From OFTM291 sp041741375 (lineage in GTDB: Bacteria; Gemmatimonadota; Gemmatimonadetes; Gemmatimonadales; GWC2-71-9), in NCBI GenBank assembly GCA_041741375.1, contig JBGSKF010000241.1, forward strand, positions 1 to 64,000: 64,000 nt of DNA. Direction: 5' to 3'. Positions 22,858-31,001 of this stretch are shown in pieces (the stretch's first letter is position 1; each line of letters starts with the position of its first letter). Below the pieces are notes generated by a model. It did no database searches and was not told the origin of the DNA. It saw nothing but the letters and a program-made list of their open reading frames with translations. A program made the position numbers and the translations under genes.

Positions 22858-24222
22858 ATGGGGCGCCACGGTTCGTCGAGCTTTCGGTGCACCGAATGCG
22901 GGCACACCCACCCCCGGTGGGCCGGCCGGTGCGAGGCGTGTCACGCCTGGAACACGATCGCGGAGGAGGCGGGGTCTCGGCAGTCACCGGGTCGGGGCCG
23001 CCGGGGGGGCCGGGGAAGCCCGTCGGCGGAGGTACAGCCCCTCGGGGAAGTGACCGGGCAGCGCCTGGTGCGGTGGCCCACCGGCCTGCGGGAACTTGAT
23101 CATGTCCTTGGGGGGGGCGTCGTTCCAGGATCGATCACCCTGATCGGGGGTGAGCCGGGCATTGGCAAATCGACTCTCCTGCTCCAGGTAGCCGCACGTC
23201 TCGTGGCGTCGGGGAGGCGGGTTCTCTATACCAGCGGTGAGGAGTCCCCGGAGCAGATCCGGATGCGTGCCGACCGGCTGGAGGAGGACGCCGGGGGGGT
23301 GCTCGTGGCGGGGGCCACCGGGCTCGAGGCCATTGTGGCCGCCACGGCCGAAACCAAGACCGACCTTCTCGTCCTGGATTCGATCCAGACCGTATACACG
23401 GAGGCCCTGGAGAGCGCTCCCGGAAGTGTCGGCCAGGTAAGAGAATGCGCGGCGCGTCTCATGCGATGCGCGAAGGAAACGGGCACGGCTGTGATCGTGG
23501 TGGGACACGTGACCAAGGATGGGGGAATCGCCGGCCCCCGGACTTTGGAGCACATCGTGGACACGGTGCTCTACTTCGAGGGTGAGCCGTCGCTTGATTA
23601 TCGCCTCCTCCGTGCCACCAAGAACCGCTTCGGGTCGGTGGATGAACTCGGGGTGTTCTCGATGACGGGACGCGGGCTGGTTCCGGTTCCCAATCCGTCT
23701 GCCCTCTTTCTCGCCGCGCGGACGTCCTCCACCAGTGGAAGCGCCGTGACGGCCTTGATGGAAGGGACCCGCCCCGTGCTGGTGGAGGTGCAGGCTCTCG
23801 CCTCGCCGAGTGGGTACGGCACCTCCCAGAGGGTCGCGACCGGTCTCGACCCCAAGCGCCTGGCGGTGCTCCTGGCGGTCCTGGAGAGGCGCGGAGGGGC
23901 GGATTTCCGATCCCTCGATGTGTTCGTCCAGGTCACGGCCGGGGTGCGCCTGACCGAGCCCGCGGCCGACCTCGCGGTGGCGGCGGCACTCCTCTCGAGT
24001 GGAACCAATGTCCCCATCCCCTCCGACCTTCTCTTCCTAGGGGAAGTGGGCCTCGGCGGGGAGATCCGGCCGGTTGGCGGGGGCGACCGGCGCCTGGCCG
24101 AGGCCGAGCGACTCGGGTTTCGCCGGGCCGTTGCTCCGGCGCGAATGACCCTGTCGGTGCCCGGAATCCGGCATATTCCCCTGGAACATGTCGAGGAGTT
24201 GGCCCATGTCATTGCCGCGTGA
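22858..24222 (+). CDS. radA: DNA repair protein RadA
   Basis: A 454-aa RadA/Sms. The N-terminal C4 zinc finger (CTECGHTHPRWAGRCEAC) is followed by a RecA-like core with Walker A GGEPGIGKSTLL, Walker B DLLVLDSIQT and the RadA-specific KNRFGS motif, and a C-terminal Lon-protease-like domain (about 285-450) that lacks protease function in the family. It drives branch migration in recombination. The linker 40-60 is Gly/Arg-rich. ispD overlaps its 3' end. Confidence 0.96.
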   Translation: MGRHGSSSFRCTECGHTHPRWAGRCEACHAWNTIAEEAGSRQSPGRGRRGGRGSPSAEVQPLGEVTGQRLVRWPTGLRELDHVLGGGVVPGSITLIGGEPGIGKSTLLLQVAARLVASGRRVLYTSGEESPEQIRMRADRLEEDAGGVLVAGATGLEAIVAATAETKTDLLVLDSIQTVYTEALESAPGSVGQVRECAARLMRCAKETGTAVIVVGHVTKDGGIAGPRTLEHIVDTVLYFEGEPSLDYRLLRATKNRFGSVDELGVFSMTGRGLVPVPNPSALFLAARTSSTSGSAVTALMEGTRPVLVEVQALASPSGYGTSQRVATGLDPKRLAVLLAVLERRGGADFRSLDVFVQVTAGVRLTEPAADLAVAAALLSSGTNVPIPSDLLFLGEVGLGGEIRPVGGGDRRLAEAERLGFRRAVAPARMTLSVPGIRHIPLEHVEELAHVIAA

Positions 24223-24922
24223 TGTCGGGCTGGTGCTGCTCGGGGCCGGCGCCGGGCTCCGCGCGGGAGGGGAAATCCCGAAGCAGTTCCGTGACGTCGC
24301 CGGGGTCCCCTTGCTCCTCCGCAGCTTGCGAGCCTTCGCCTGGCATCAAGCGATCGGTGCGGTGGTGATCACCCTTCCCCCCGACGAGGTGGTCGATCCT
24401 CAGGCCTGGGTCCGGGCGGTGGAGGGGGAGCGGCTCCTGATCATCGCCGGGGGAGCCACGCGGGCGGAGAGTGTTCGGGCGGCGCTCGCCGTACTGCCTT
24501 CGGACTGCCACACGGTGGTGGTGCATGACGGCGTCCGGCCCTTTCCGAGCCGGAGAGCCATCGAGGCCGTGGTGTCTGCCGCGCGGAAGGGGCAGGCTGC
24601 GATCGCCGCGATTCCCGTGACCGATACCATCAAGGCGGGCTCTCCGGGCCCCGCGGGTGTCGGAGTCGTTGTCTCGCGGACGATTCCCCGGGAGACGCTC
24701 TGGCGAGCCGCCACCCCACAGGCGTTTCCCCGTGCCCTGCTGGAGCGGGCCCACGCGCAGGCGGCCACGGAGATGTTCTCCGCAGCGACGGACGACGCCA
24801 TGCTGGTGGAGGCGCTTGGCGTGCCGGTTCAGCTCGTTGCGGAGGACCCCACGAACATCAAGGTGACGTTTCCCGGCGATTTCCTTCTCGCCGAAGCCAT
24901 CGCCGCCCTGAGTCCCCCATGA
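24206..24922 (+). CDS. ispD: 2-C-methyl-D-erythritol 4-phosphate cytidylyltransferase
   Basis: A 238-aa IspD. The nucleotide-binding start LLGAGAGLRAGGEIPKQF, VHDGVRPF and the TPQAF and DD-A-M-LVEALG motifs are all present. It transfers CMP to methylerythritol phosphate in the non-mevalonate isoprenoid pathway. ATG 24206 is preferred because GAGGAG lies 7 nt upstream; ATG 24188 is in frame. It overlaps radA by 17 nt and tsaC by ATGA. No ispF is in the window. Confidence 0.92.
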   Translation: MSLPRDVGLVLLGAGAGLRAGGEIPKQFRDVAGVPLLLRSLRAFAWHQAIGAVVITLPPDEVVDPQAWVRAVEGERLLIIAGGATRAESVRAALAVLPSDCHTVVVHDGVRPFPSRRAIEAVVSAARKGQAAIAAIPVTDTIKAGSPGPAGVGVVVSRTIPRETLWRAATPQAFPRALLERAHAQAATEMFSAATDDAMLVEALGVPVQLVAEDPTNIKVTFPGDFLLAEAIAALSPP

Positions 24923-25569
24923 TGATCCCCTTCCAGACCGGCACAGAGATCCGGGACGCACTTCCCCGGGTGATCCAGCACCTCCGCTCCGGCGGGCTGC
25001 TCGGCTATCCGACCGAAACGGTATACGGAATCGGGTCCCTGGCGGAGGAAGGCGCCCTCTCCCGATTGGCGGCGATGAAGGGACGTCCCGAGGGCAAGCC
25101 ATTTCTCCTCCTCGTCTCGAGCCGCGCGATGGCGGAGCACCACGGACTGGTCTTCACTCCCTCCGCGAACCTGCTGAGCCAGGCCTTCTGGCCGGGGCCT
25201 CTCACCCTGGTGTTGGCCGGTGCCGAGGGTCGTCTCCCCGATTCGCTCCGTGGGCAGGAAGGGGGCATCGCGGTCCGTCACACCTCCCAGCCTGGCATGG
25301 CCGAGTTGATCGAGGCTCTCGGACAACCGCTCACCTCCACCTCCGCCAACCGTCCCGGAGGGCCGACGGCTCCCGGAGCCGCCCACGTGGAGGAGCTCTT
25401 TCCCGACGCAGTCCGTTCGGGTGACCTGCTGGTCCTCGACGGAGGAGTTCTGGGCAATGTGCCGCCCTCCACGCTGGTGGATTGCACCACCGTGGTCCCC
25501 CGGCTCGTCCGGGAGGGCGCGCTGCCCCGCGGCGAACTCCGCCGTGCCGTGGGACGTCTGGCGCCATGA
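24919..25569 (+). CDS. tsaC: L-threonylcarbamoyladenylate synthase (Sua5/YrdC/TsaC family)
   Basis: A 216-aa YrdC-domain protein: GGLLGYPTETVYGIG, KGRPEGKPFLLLVSS, FWPGPLTLVL and STSANRPGG match the family's ATP/threonine site. It makes threonylcarbamoyl-AMP for the t6A37 modification of ANN-decoding tRNAs. It lacks the C-terminal Sua5 domain, so it is the short form. It overlaps both neighbours by ATGA. Confidence 0.92.
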   Translation: MMIPFQTGTEIRDALPRVIQHLRSGGLLGYPTETVYGIGSLAEEGALSRLAAMKGRPEGKPFLLLVSSRAMAEHHGLVFTPSANLLSQAFWPGPLTLVLAGAEGRLPDSLRGQEGGIAVRHTSQPGMAELIEALGQPLTSTSANRPGGPTAPGAAHVEELFPDAVRSGDLLVLDGGVLGNVPPSTLVDCTTVVPRLVREGALPRGELRRAVGRLAP

Positions 25570-26054
25570 CTCGCCCCAGGCGCGTCCTGTTTGTCTGTAC
25601 CGGGAACACGTGCCGGTCCCCCCTGGCGGCGGGGCTCCTAGCCCGCATCCTCGCGGAGCGGGGCATTGACGGGGTCACGGTCGGCTCGGCCGGAACCGAT
25701 GCCCTGGAGGGGTCGCCGGCGAGCGAAGGTTCGTACCTCGTGGGACTGGAGCGGGGGATCGACTTGTCGGGGCATCGGGCCGCTCCCCTCACGGACACTC
25801 TCCTTGCCGGAACGACGCTGGTTCTCGGGATGACACCCAGGCATGTGCGAGTGGCCCAGGCCCTCGATCCGATGGTCCCGGCGCATCTCCTCAGCAGCTT
25901 TGCCGGAGGCGCCGCGGAGGAGATCCCGGATCCGTTCGGCGGCGACATCTCCGCCTACCGGAACCTGCTCGACCGTCTGGAACCGCTGGTGGCCCGGGTG
26001 GCCGACCGGATCGCGGCCGACTCTCCCGACGATGAGGTGGGGACGGCCCGATGA
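25566..26054 (+). CDS. Low-molecular-weight phosphatase, possibly protein-arginine type
   Basis: A 162-aa LMW-PTP fold. The P-loop reads VCTGNTCRSPL, with nucleophile Cys11 and Arg17; the general-acid Asp lies in IPDPFGGD. Thr15 in the loop is the residue that marks protein-arginine phosphatases such as Bacillus YwlE (CTGNTCRS), whereas tyrosine phosphatases usually have Ile there. Arginine specificity is therefore inferred. No arginine kinase (McsB) gene is in the window. ATG 25566 overlaps the tsaC stop. Confidence 0.88.
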   Translation: MTRPRRVLFVCTGNTCRSPLAAGLLARILAERGIDGVTVGSAGTDALEGSPASEGSYLVGLERGIDLSGHRAAPLTDTLLAGTTLVLGMTPRHVRVAQALDPMVPAHLLSSFAGGAAEEIPDPFGGDISAYRNLLDRLEPLVARVADRIAADSPDDEVGTAR

Positions 26055-26854
26055 GAACGACCGGTCGGACCCGGCTCTTTGTGCTTCTTGGCGATCCGGT
26101 GGCGCATTCCCTGTCTCCCGCCATGCATTCGGCGGCGTTCCAGGCAATGGGACTTGATGCAACCTACGTGGGGTTGCCCTGCCGGAGCGACGATGTCGCG
26201 GTGTTGATGCGGGCGATCGCGCGGGGAGGGGGGGGCGGAAACGTCACCATACCCCACAAACAGACCGCGGTTGAGGCACTGGATCGACCTGTCGAGTCTC
26301 TGGTGCCGGCCTGCAACACCTTCTGGGGCGACGAGAGCGGGGAGCTCGTCGGCACCAACACCGATGTGGAAGGGATCCGGTGTGCGCTCGCGCAGCTCGA
26401 GGTCGTGTCCGGTGACTGGTGGATCCTCGGCACCGGAGGGAGCGCTCGCGCGGTGATCGAGGTGGCCCGCCAGGCCGGAGCCCGCATTGCGGTCTCCTCG
26501 CGGGACCCGGATCGTGCCCGGCAGCTGTTGTCCGATGCCGCGGCGCTGGGCGTCCCGCCGGCATCACGGGACACGTGCCGGGTGGTGGTGAACACTACTC
26601 CCCTCGGCCTCCGGGCTGAGGACTCTCTGCCCCTGGATCCTGATCTCATTCCGGCGGGAGCGGTGGCCCTCGATCTGGTCTACGGACCGGCCGGCACCCC
26701 CTGGACACGCGCCCTCACCGCCCGGTCCGTGCCGGTGTCGGATGGGCGGACTGTGCTCGTGGCGCAGGGTGCCGCTGCCTTTCGCCACTGGTTTCCCGGC
26801 ATGGACCCCCCGGTGGAGGTGATGCGCGCGGTGGTGAATCGTGTCCTGGGGTGA
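26051..26854 (+). CDS. aroE: Shikimate dehydrogenase (NADP+)
   Basis: A 267-aa AroE. The substrate-binding start GDPVAHSLSPAMHSAAF, NVTIPHK with the catalytic Lys, NTDVEG, and the dinucleotide loop GTGGSARAV are present; SSRDPDRAR after it provides the NADP-binding arginine. It reduces 3-dehydroshikimate to shikimate. It overlaps the phosphatase gene by ATGA and comF by 14 nt. Confidence 0.95.
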   Translation: MRTTGRTRLFVLLGDPVAHSLSPAMHSAAFQAMGLDATYVGLPCRSDDVAVLMRAIARGGGGGNVTIPHKQTAVEALDRPVESLVPACNTFWGDESGELVGTNTDVEGIRCALAQLEVVSGDWWILGTGGSARAVIEVARQAGARIAVSSRDPDRARQLLSDAAALGVPPASRDTCRVVVNTTPLGLRAEDSLPLDPDLIPAGAVALDLVYGPAGTPWTRALTARSVPVSDGRTVLVAQGAAAFRHWFPGMDPPVEVMRAVVNRVLG

Positions 26855-27614
26855 TCTGGCCCGGGTGGCGGTGGCGGTGGAGCGATGGGCATTTCCCGGA
26901 GAGTGCCTTCTCTGCCGGACACCCACCGCCGCCGCCCGGGATCCCCTCATTTGTGACCTCTGCCGGAGCCGGTGGCAGCGGCTTCCCGAACCCCTGTGCC
27001 CTCGGTGTGGCCAGCCCGAGGAACCGGGGTTGCCCTGCCGCCTGTGCGCCGACTGGACCCCGCCGATCCCCCTGGTGCGCAGTGCCGTCTGGCTCGACGA
27101 CTCGGCGCGGCGCGCGGTCCATGCCCTCAAGTATCATGGGTGGACCCGTGCCGTCGAGGCGATGGCCGCCGTCATGCTCCCGCTCGCTCCTCTCGCGTCA
27201 TCGAGCGCGGTGCTCATTCCGGTCCCCCTGGGACGCGCTCGGCGTCGGGCACGAGGTTATAATCAGAGCGAAGTGCTGGCGGAGGAGATCGGCCGGCTCC
27301 GGGGGATGGTGGTGGACGCAACGCGGGTCCGCCGCACCCGTCAGACCGTCACCCAGACCCGCCTCACGCCGGAAGAGCGGCGGGCCAACCTGGCCGGGGC
27401 CTTCCAGGCTGACGGGGCCACCGGACTGCACTGCGTGCTGGTGGACGATGTCTTTACCACGGGCGCGACTCTCCTTGCTGTCGCTGACGCTCTCCGGGAT
27501 GCGGGCGCCTCCTCGGTGTCCGCCGTTACTTTCGGTCGTGCACTCCGTCCCCTCGATGGGGTGGACGCCGGTGACACACACCGTGACCTGAACCTTCCAT
27601 TGCAGGAGACCTGA
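26841..27614 (+). CDS. comF: ComF-family phosphoribosyltransferase-like protein
   Basis: A 257-aa ComF/GntX protein. The N-terminus has paired Cys motifs for zinc (CLLCRTP, CDLC, CPRCGQP, CRLC). The PRTase domain carries LKYHGWTRAVEAMA, RRRARGYNQSEVLA and the PRPP-binding loop VLVDDVFTTGATL. ComF is needed for DNA uptake in competent bacteria, but the family is wider and no other competence gene is visible here. GTG 26841 overlaps aroE. Confidence 0.9.
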   Translation: MSWGDLARVAVAVERWAFPGECLLCRTPTAAARDPLICDLCRSRWQRLPEPLCPRCGQPEEPGLPCRLCADWTPPIPLVRSAVWLDDSARRAVHALKYHGWTRAVEAMAAVMLPLAPLASSSAVLIPVPLGRARRRARGYNQSEVLAEEIGRLRGMVVDATRVRRTRQTVTQTRLTPEERRANLAGAFQADGATGLHCVLVDDVFTTGATLLAVADALRDAGASSVSAVTFGRALRPLDGVDAGDTHRDLNLPLQET

Positions 27615-27620
27615 CACATC

Positions 27621-28634
27621 ATGACCACCAGAATCGCGATCAACGGGTTTGGACGGATCGGACGGAACGTGCTCCGAGCAGCACGTCGGATGGCGATCGA
27701 CGATCTGGAGATCGTGGCCGTGAACGATCTCACCGATACCCGCACTCTGGCCCATCTGCTGACCTGGGACTCGGTCCATGGCCGGTTCGACGGCACGGTC
27801 GAGCCGACGGCCGAGGGACTCGTGGTCAACGGGCGGGTGATCAAGGTCCTGTCCGAGCGCGATCCCGCCGCGTTGCCTTGGCGCGATCTCAAGGTGGATC
27901 TGGTTCTCGAGTCCACGGGGCGCTTCACCGATCGCCTCGGGGCCTCCAAGCACCTGGAGGCCGGTGCCTCCCGGGTGGTCATCTCCGCCCCGGCCAAGCA
28001 GGAGGACGTCACGGTGGTCTACGGGGTCAACCAGCAGGACTACAACCCCGCCCGCCACCGGATCATCAGCAACGCGAGTTGCACGACGAACTGCCTGGCC
28101 CCGATGGTCAAGATCGTCCACGAGCAATTCGGCTTCGTGAAGGGGTTCATGACCACGGTTCACTCCTACACCAACGACCAGAACATTCTCGACCTCCCGC
28201 ACAAGGACCTCCGGCGGGCCCGGGCGGCGATGCTCTCCATCATTCCCACAACCACCGGTGCGGCCAAGGCCACGGCCCTGGTCATTCCCGAGGTGAAGGG
28301 AAAGCTGGACGGCGTGGCCCTTCGCGTGCCGACCGCCGACGTGTCCTTCGTGGACCTCACCTGCGAGGTCCGCCGGCCCGCCTCGATCGATGAGGTCAAC
28401 GCCGCCTTCCGGTCGGCGGCGGAATCGGGACCCCTGGCCGCGGTGCTGGCGGTGAGTGATCTTCCACTGGTCAGTTGCGATTACATCGGCAACCTGAACA
28501 GCTGCACGATCGACCTCCTCTCCACCAACGTGATCGGCGACACCATGGTGCACGTGTCCGGCTGGTATGACAACGAGATGGGGTATTCGGCGCGATGCGT
28601 CGATCTGATGCGGTACATCGCCAGCCGAGGCTGA
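27621..28634 (+). CDS. gap: Glyceraldehyde-3-phosphate dehydrogenase (type I)
   Basis: A 337-aa GAPDH: INGFGRIGRN for NAD, the active-site SNASCTTNCLAP with the catalytic Cys, HSYTNDQ, and WYDNEMGYS near the end. It oxidises glyceraldehyde 3-phosphate to 1,3-bisphosphoglycerate. The gene begins 6 nt after comF and is followed by pgk and tpiA, a classical glycolytic cluster. Confidence 0.97.
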   Translation: MTTRIAINGFGRIGRNVLRAARRMAIDDLEIVAVNDLTDTRTLAHLLTWDSVHGRFDGTVEPTAEGLVVNGRVIKVLSERDPAALPWRDLKVDLVLESTGRFTDRLGASKHLEAGASRVVISAPAKQEDVTVVYGVNQQDYNPARHRIISNASCTTNCLAPMVKIVHEQFGFVKGFMTTVHSYTNDQNILDLPHKDLRRARAAMLSIIPTTTGAAKATALVIPEVKGKLDGVALRVPTADVSFVDLTCEVRRPASIDEVNAAFRSAAESGPLAAVLAVSDLPLVSCDYIGNLNSCTIDLLSTNVIGDTMVHVSGWYDNEMGYSARCVDLMRYIASRG

Positions 28635-28635
28635 C

Positions 28636-29832
28636 ATGAAGCGAACCCTCGCCTCCCTCGACCCCAGCCGCCTGGAGGGACAGCGGGCCCTGGTTCGCGT
28701 GGACTTCAACTGCCCGATCCGCGAGGGCGTGGTGACCGACGCGACGCGAATCCAGGCCGCTCTCCCGACCATCTCCTGGCTCCGGGATCACGGCGCCCGG
28801 ATCGTGCTCTGTTCCCATCTGGGGCGGCCCAAGGGCACCGTGAGTCCGGATTTCTCCCTGGCCCCGGTCCGGCGATCCCTGGAGCAGCACCTGGCCTCTC
28901 CCGTCGAATTTCTGGAGACTCCTCTGGGAGCGGAGACGGTGGCCGAAACGCGCCGTCTCCCCCGGGGGGGGATTGCCCTGCTGGAAAACCTCCGTTTCTA
29001 TCCGGGAGAGGAGCGGAACGACCCCGAGTTTGCCCGGCTGCTGGCAGACCACGGAGATCTGTTCGTCAACGATGCGTTCGGAACCGCCCACCGGGCTCAT
29101 GCCAGCACCGAGGCGGTGGCCCATCTCCTCAAGCCGGCCGTGGCCGGATTTCTCCTGGAGCGGGAGTTGCACTATCTCGGAGAGGCCCTCCAGAACCCCG
29201 CCCGTCCCTTCGTGGCCATTCTCGGTGGGGCCAAGATCTCGGGCAAGATCGACCTGGTGGATGCCCTGCTTCCCCGGGTCGATGCCCTCCTGGTTGGAGG
29301 GGCCATGGCGTGCACCTTCTTCCGCGCCATGGGATTCGAAACCGGCTTGAGTCTTGTGGAAGACGACCGCCTCGAAATGGCACAGGACATTCTTTCCCGG
29401 GCGGGTACCAAGCTGGTGCTCCCCGGAGGTGCCCTCGTGGCCCCCGAACTCCTCGAGGGGATCACGACCCAGTCGGTGCCCCGGGATCGCATTCCCGTGG
29501 GGTTCGCCATGTACGATATCGACCCTCACACCACCACCGCGTTCGTCGACTGGATCAGAAAGGCCGGGACGGTGCTCTGGAACGGACCGATGGGCGTCTT
29601 CGAGGTTCCCCCATTCCATGTCGGAACGATCACGATCGCCCAGGCGATGGCGGAAGCCACCGATCGGGGGTGTATCACGATCGTGGGGGGGGGAGACTCC
29701 GCGGCGGCCGTGGCGGAGGCGGGATTGAGTGACCGAATGACGCATGTCTCCACCGGAGGTGGAGCGTCGCTCGAATTCCTGGAGGGGAGGCCCCTCCCGG
29801 GCGTTGCCGCGCTCGATGAGGTCACCCCGTGA
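28636..29832 (+). CDS. pgk: Phosphoglycerate kinase
   Basis: A 398-aa kinase: RVDFNCPIREGVVTDATRI at the N-terminus, SHLGRPKG, the hinge, FVAILGGAKISGKI, and the C-terminal ATP loop GGGDSAAAVAEAG with STGGGASLEFLEG. It makes ATP from 1,3-bisphosphoglycerate. It starts 1 nt after gap and overlaps tpiA by GTGA. Confidence 0.97.
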   Translation: MKRTLASLDPSRLEGQRALVRVDFNCPIREGVVTDATRIQAALPTISWLRDHGARIVLCSHLGRPKGTVSPDFSLAPVRRSLEQHLASPVEFLETPLGAETVAETRRLPRGGIALLENLRFYPGEERNDPEFARLLADHGDLFVNDAFGTAHRAHASTEAVAHLLKPAVAGFLLERELHYLGEALQNPARPFVAILGGAKISGKIDLVDALLPRVDALLVGGAMACTFFRAMGFETGLSLVEDDRLEMAQDILSRAGTKLVLPGGALVAPELLEGITTQSVPRDRIPVGFAMYDIDPHTTTAFVDWIRKAGTVLWNGPMGVFEVPPFHVGTITIAQAMAEATDRGCITIVGGGDSAAAVAEAGLSDRMTHVSTGGGASLEFLEGRPLPGVAALDEVTP

Positions 29833-30581
29833 TCTTCGCCGCCAACTGGAAGATGAACATGACCCCGGCGGAGGCAAGGCGATTTGCCAAGGTCTTCCTC
29901 TCGGCAGTTCCCCTGGAAGCCCATCGCCAGATCTGGTTCTTTCCGCCCGCGGTCACCCTCGGCGTGGCGGTGACCGCGTTTCGGAGTCGCCCGGACATTC
30001 GCTGCGGTGTCCAGGATGTTCACTGGGAACCTTCCGGCGCGTTCACCGGCGCCCTTTCGGTTCCCCTGGCCGCCGGCGCGGGGGCCACCCTCGCCCTGGT
30101 GGGGCACAGCGAACGGCGGCAGCTGTTTGGGGAGACCGATGACGACACGCGCCGGAAGGTTGCGGCGGTGCTGTCCGGTCAACTCACTCCCGTGCTCTGT
30201 GTGGGGGAGACCCTGGCCGAGCGCGAGCGCGGCGACACGATGGCGGTTGTTCTGCGCCAGCTCGAAGCTGCCCTGAAGGGACTCGGCCCCGAGGAGGTCT
30301 CTCGGGTGGTGGTCGCGTACGAGCCGGTCTGGGCCATTGGAACCGGTCGGAATGCCACTCCCGAGGATGCCGCACGGGTCCACGCATTGATCCGGGCGAC
30401 ACTGGATGGATTCGGGGCTTCCGCGCCTCGCGTCCTCTACGGGGGGAGCGTCAATCCGGGAAATGCCGGGGCGCTTCTGGCCCAGCAGGAGGTGGACGGT
30501 GTGCTCGTCGGGGGGGCGAGCCTCGAGCCGGCCACCTGGGCGGAGGTGGTCCTCGCGGGGGCATCGACCGGAACCGGTTGA
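29829..30581 (+). CDS. tpiA: Triosephosphate isomerase
   Basis: A 250-aa TIM barrel: AANWKMN (Lys), GHSERR (His), AYEPVWAIGTG (catalytic Glu), and LYGGSVNPGN for the phosphate site. It interconverts dihydroxyacetone phosphate and glyceraldehyde 3-phosphate. The GTG start at 29829 overlaps pgk. The -35 of the secG promoter overlaps its stop codon. Confidence 0.97.
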   Translation: MIFAANWKMNMTPAEARRFAKVFLSAVPLEAHRQIWFFPPAVTLGVAVTAFRSRPDIRCGVQDVHWEPSGAFTGALSVPLAAGAGATLALVGHSERRQLFGETDDDTRRKVAAVLSGQLTPVLCVGETLAERERGDTMAVVLRQLEAALKGLGPEEVSRVVVAYEPVWAIGTGRNATPEDAARVHALIRATLDGFGASAPRVLYGGSVNPGNAGALLAQQEVDGVLVGGASLEPATWAEVVLAGASTGTG

Positions 30582-30607
30582 CCCGCCGACACTTCCCCTG
30601 ATATCTT
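30578..30607 (+). promoter_or_regulatory. Sigma-70-type promoter for secG-carA
   Basis: TTGACC at 30578-30583, 18 nt, TATCTT at 30602-30607. Predicted transcript start near 30614, about 28 nt before ATG 30642. It lies in the only gap (60 nt) after the long housekeeping run. Confidence 0.5.
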
Positions 30608-30641
30608 TCAGCACTGGTCCGGAACACATACAAGGTCGCCC

Positions 30642-31001
30642 ATGTTCTACTTTCTCCTCATTCTGCTCATTCTCGATGCCCTCCTGTTGACCACCGTCGT
30701 GCTGTTGCAGGCGGGGCAGGGTGGCGGTCTCGCTTCCCTCGGAGGCGGGACCACGGAAAGCGTTCTGGGGGGACGCCAGGCCACGACGGTTCTGACCAAG
30801 GCCTCCTGGATCACGGGAGGCGCGCTCCTGGTCATTTCACTCCTCCTCTCGCTCATGTCGGGAACCCCGGGGGGTACAAGCGCAGTTCAGCAGCAGCTGC
30901 AGCAGGGGCAGCCCACGGCGCCCGCTCCCCTCCAGCCCGCCCCGATCTCCCCCGTTGCCCCGGTGACCCCACCGCCTGCCCCCGGTGGCAACGGTCAGTA
31001 G
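30642..31001 (+). CDS. secG: Preprotein translocase subunit SecG
   Basis: A 119-aa protein with two membrane helices (about 1-22 and 52-72) joined by the SecG loop LLQAGQGGGLASLGGG, which contains the conserved Gln and Gly residues. SecG assists SecYEG protein export. The C-terminal 40 residues form a Gln/Pro-rich tail, common in this family. The position after tpiA is typical. carA overlaps its 3' end by 17 nt. Confidence 0.92.
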   Translation: MFYFLLILLILDALLLTTVVLLQAGQGGGLASLGGGTTESVLGGRQATTVLTKASWITGGALLVISLLLSLMSGTPGGTSAVQQQLQQGQPTAPAPLQPAPISPVAPVTPPPAPGGNGQ

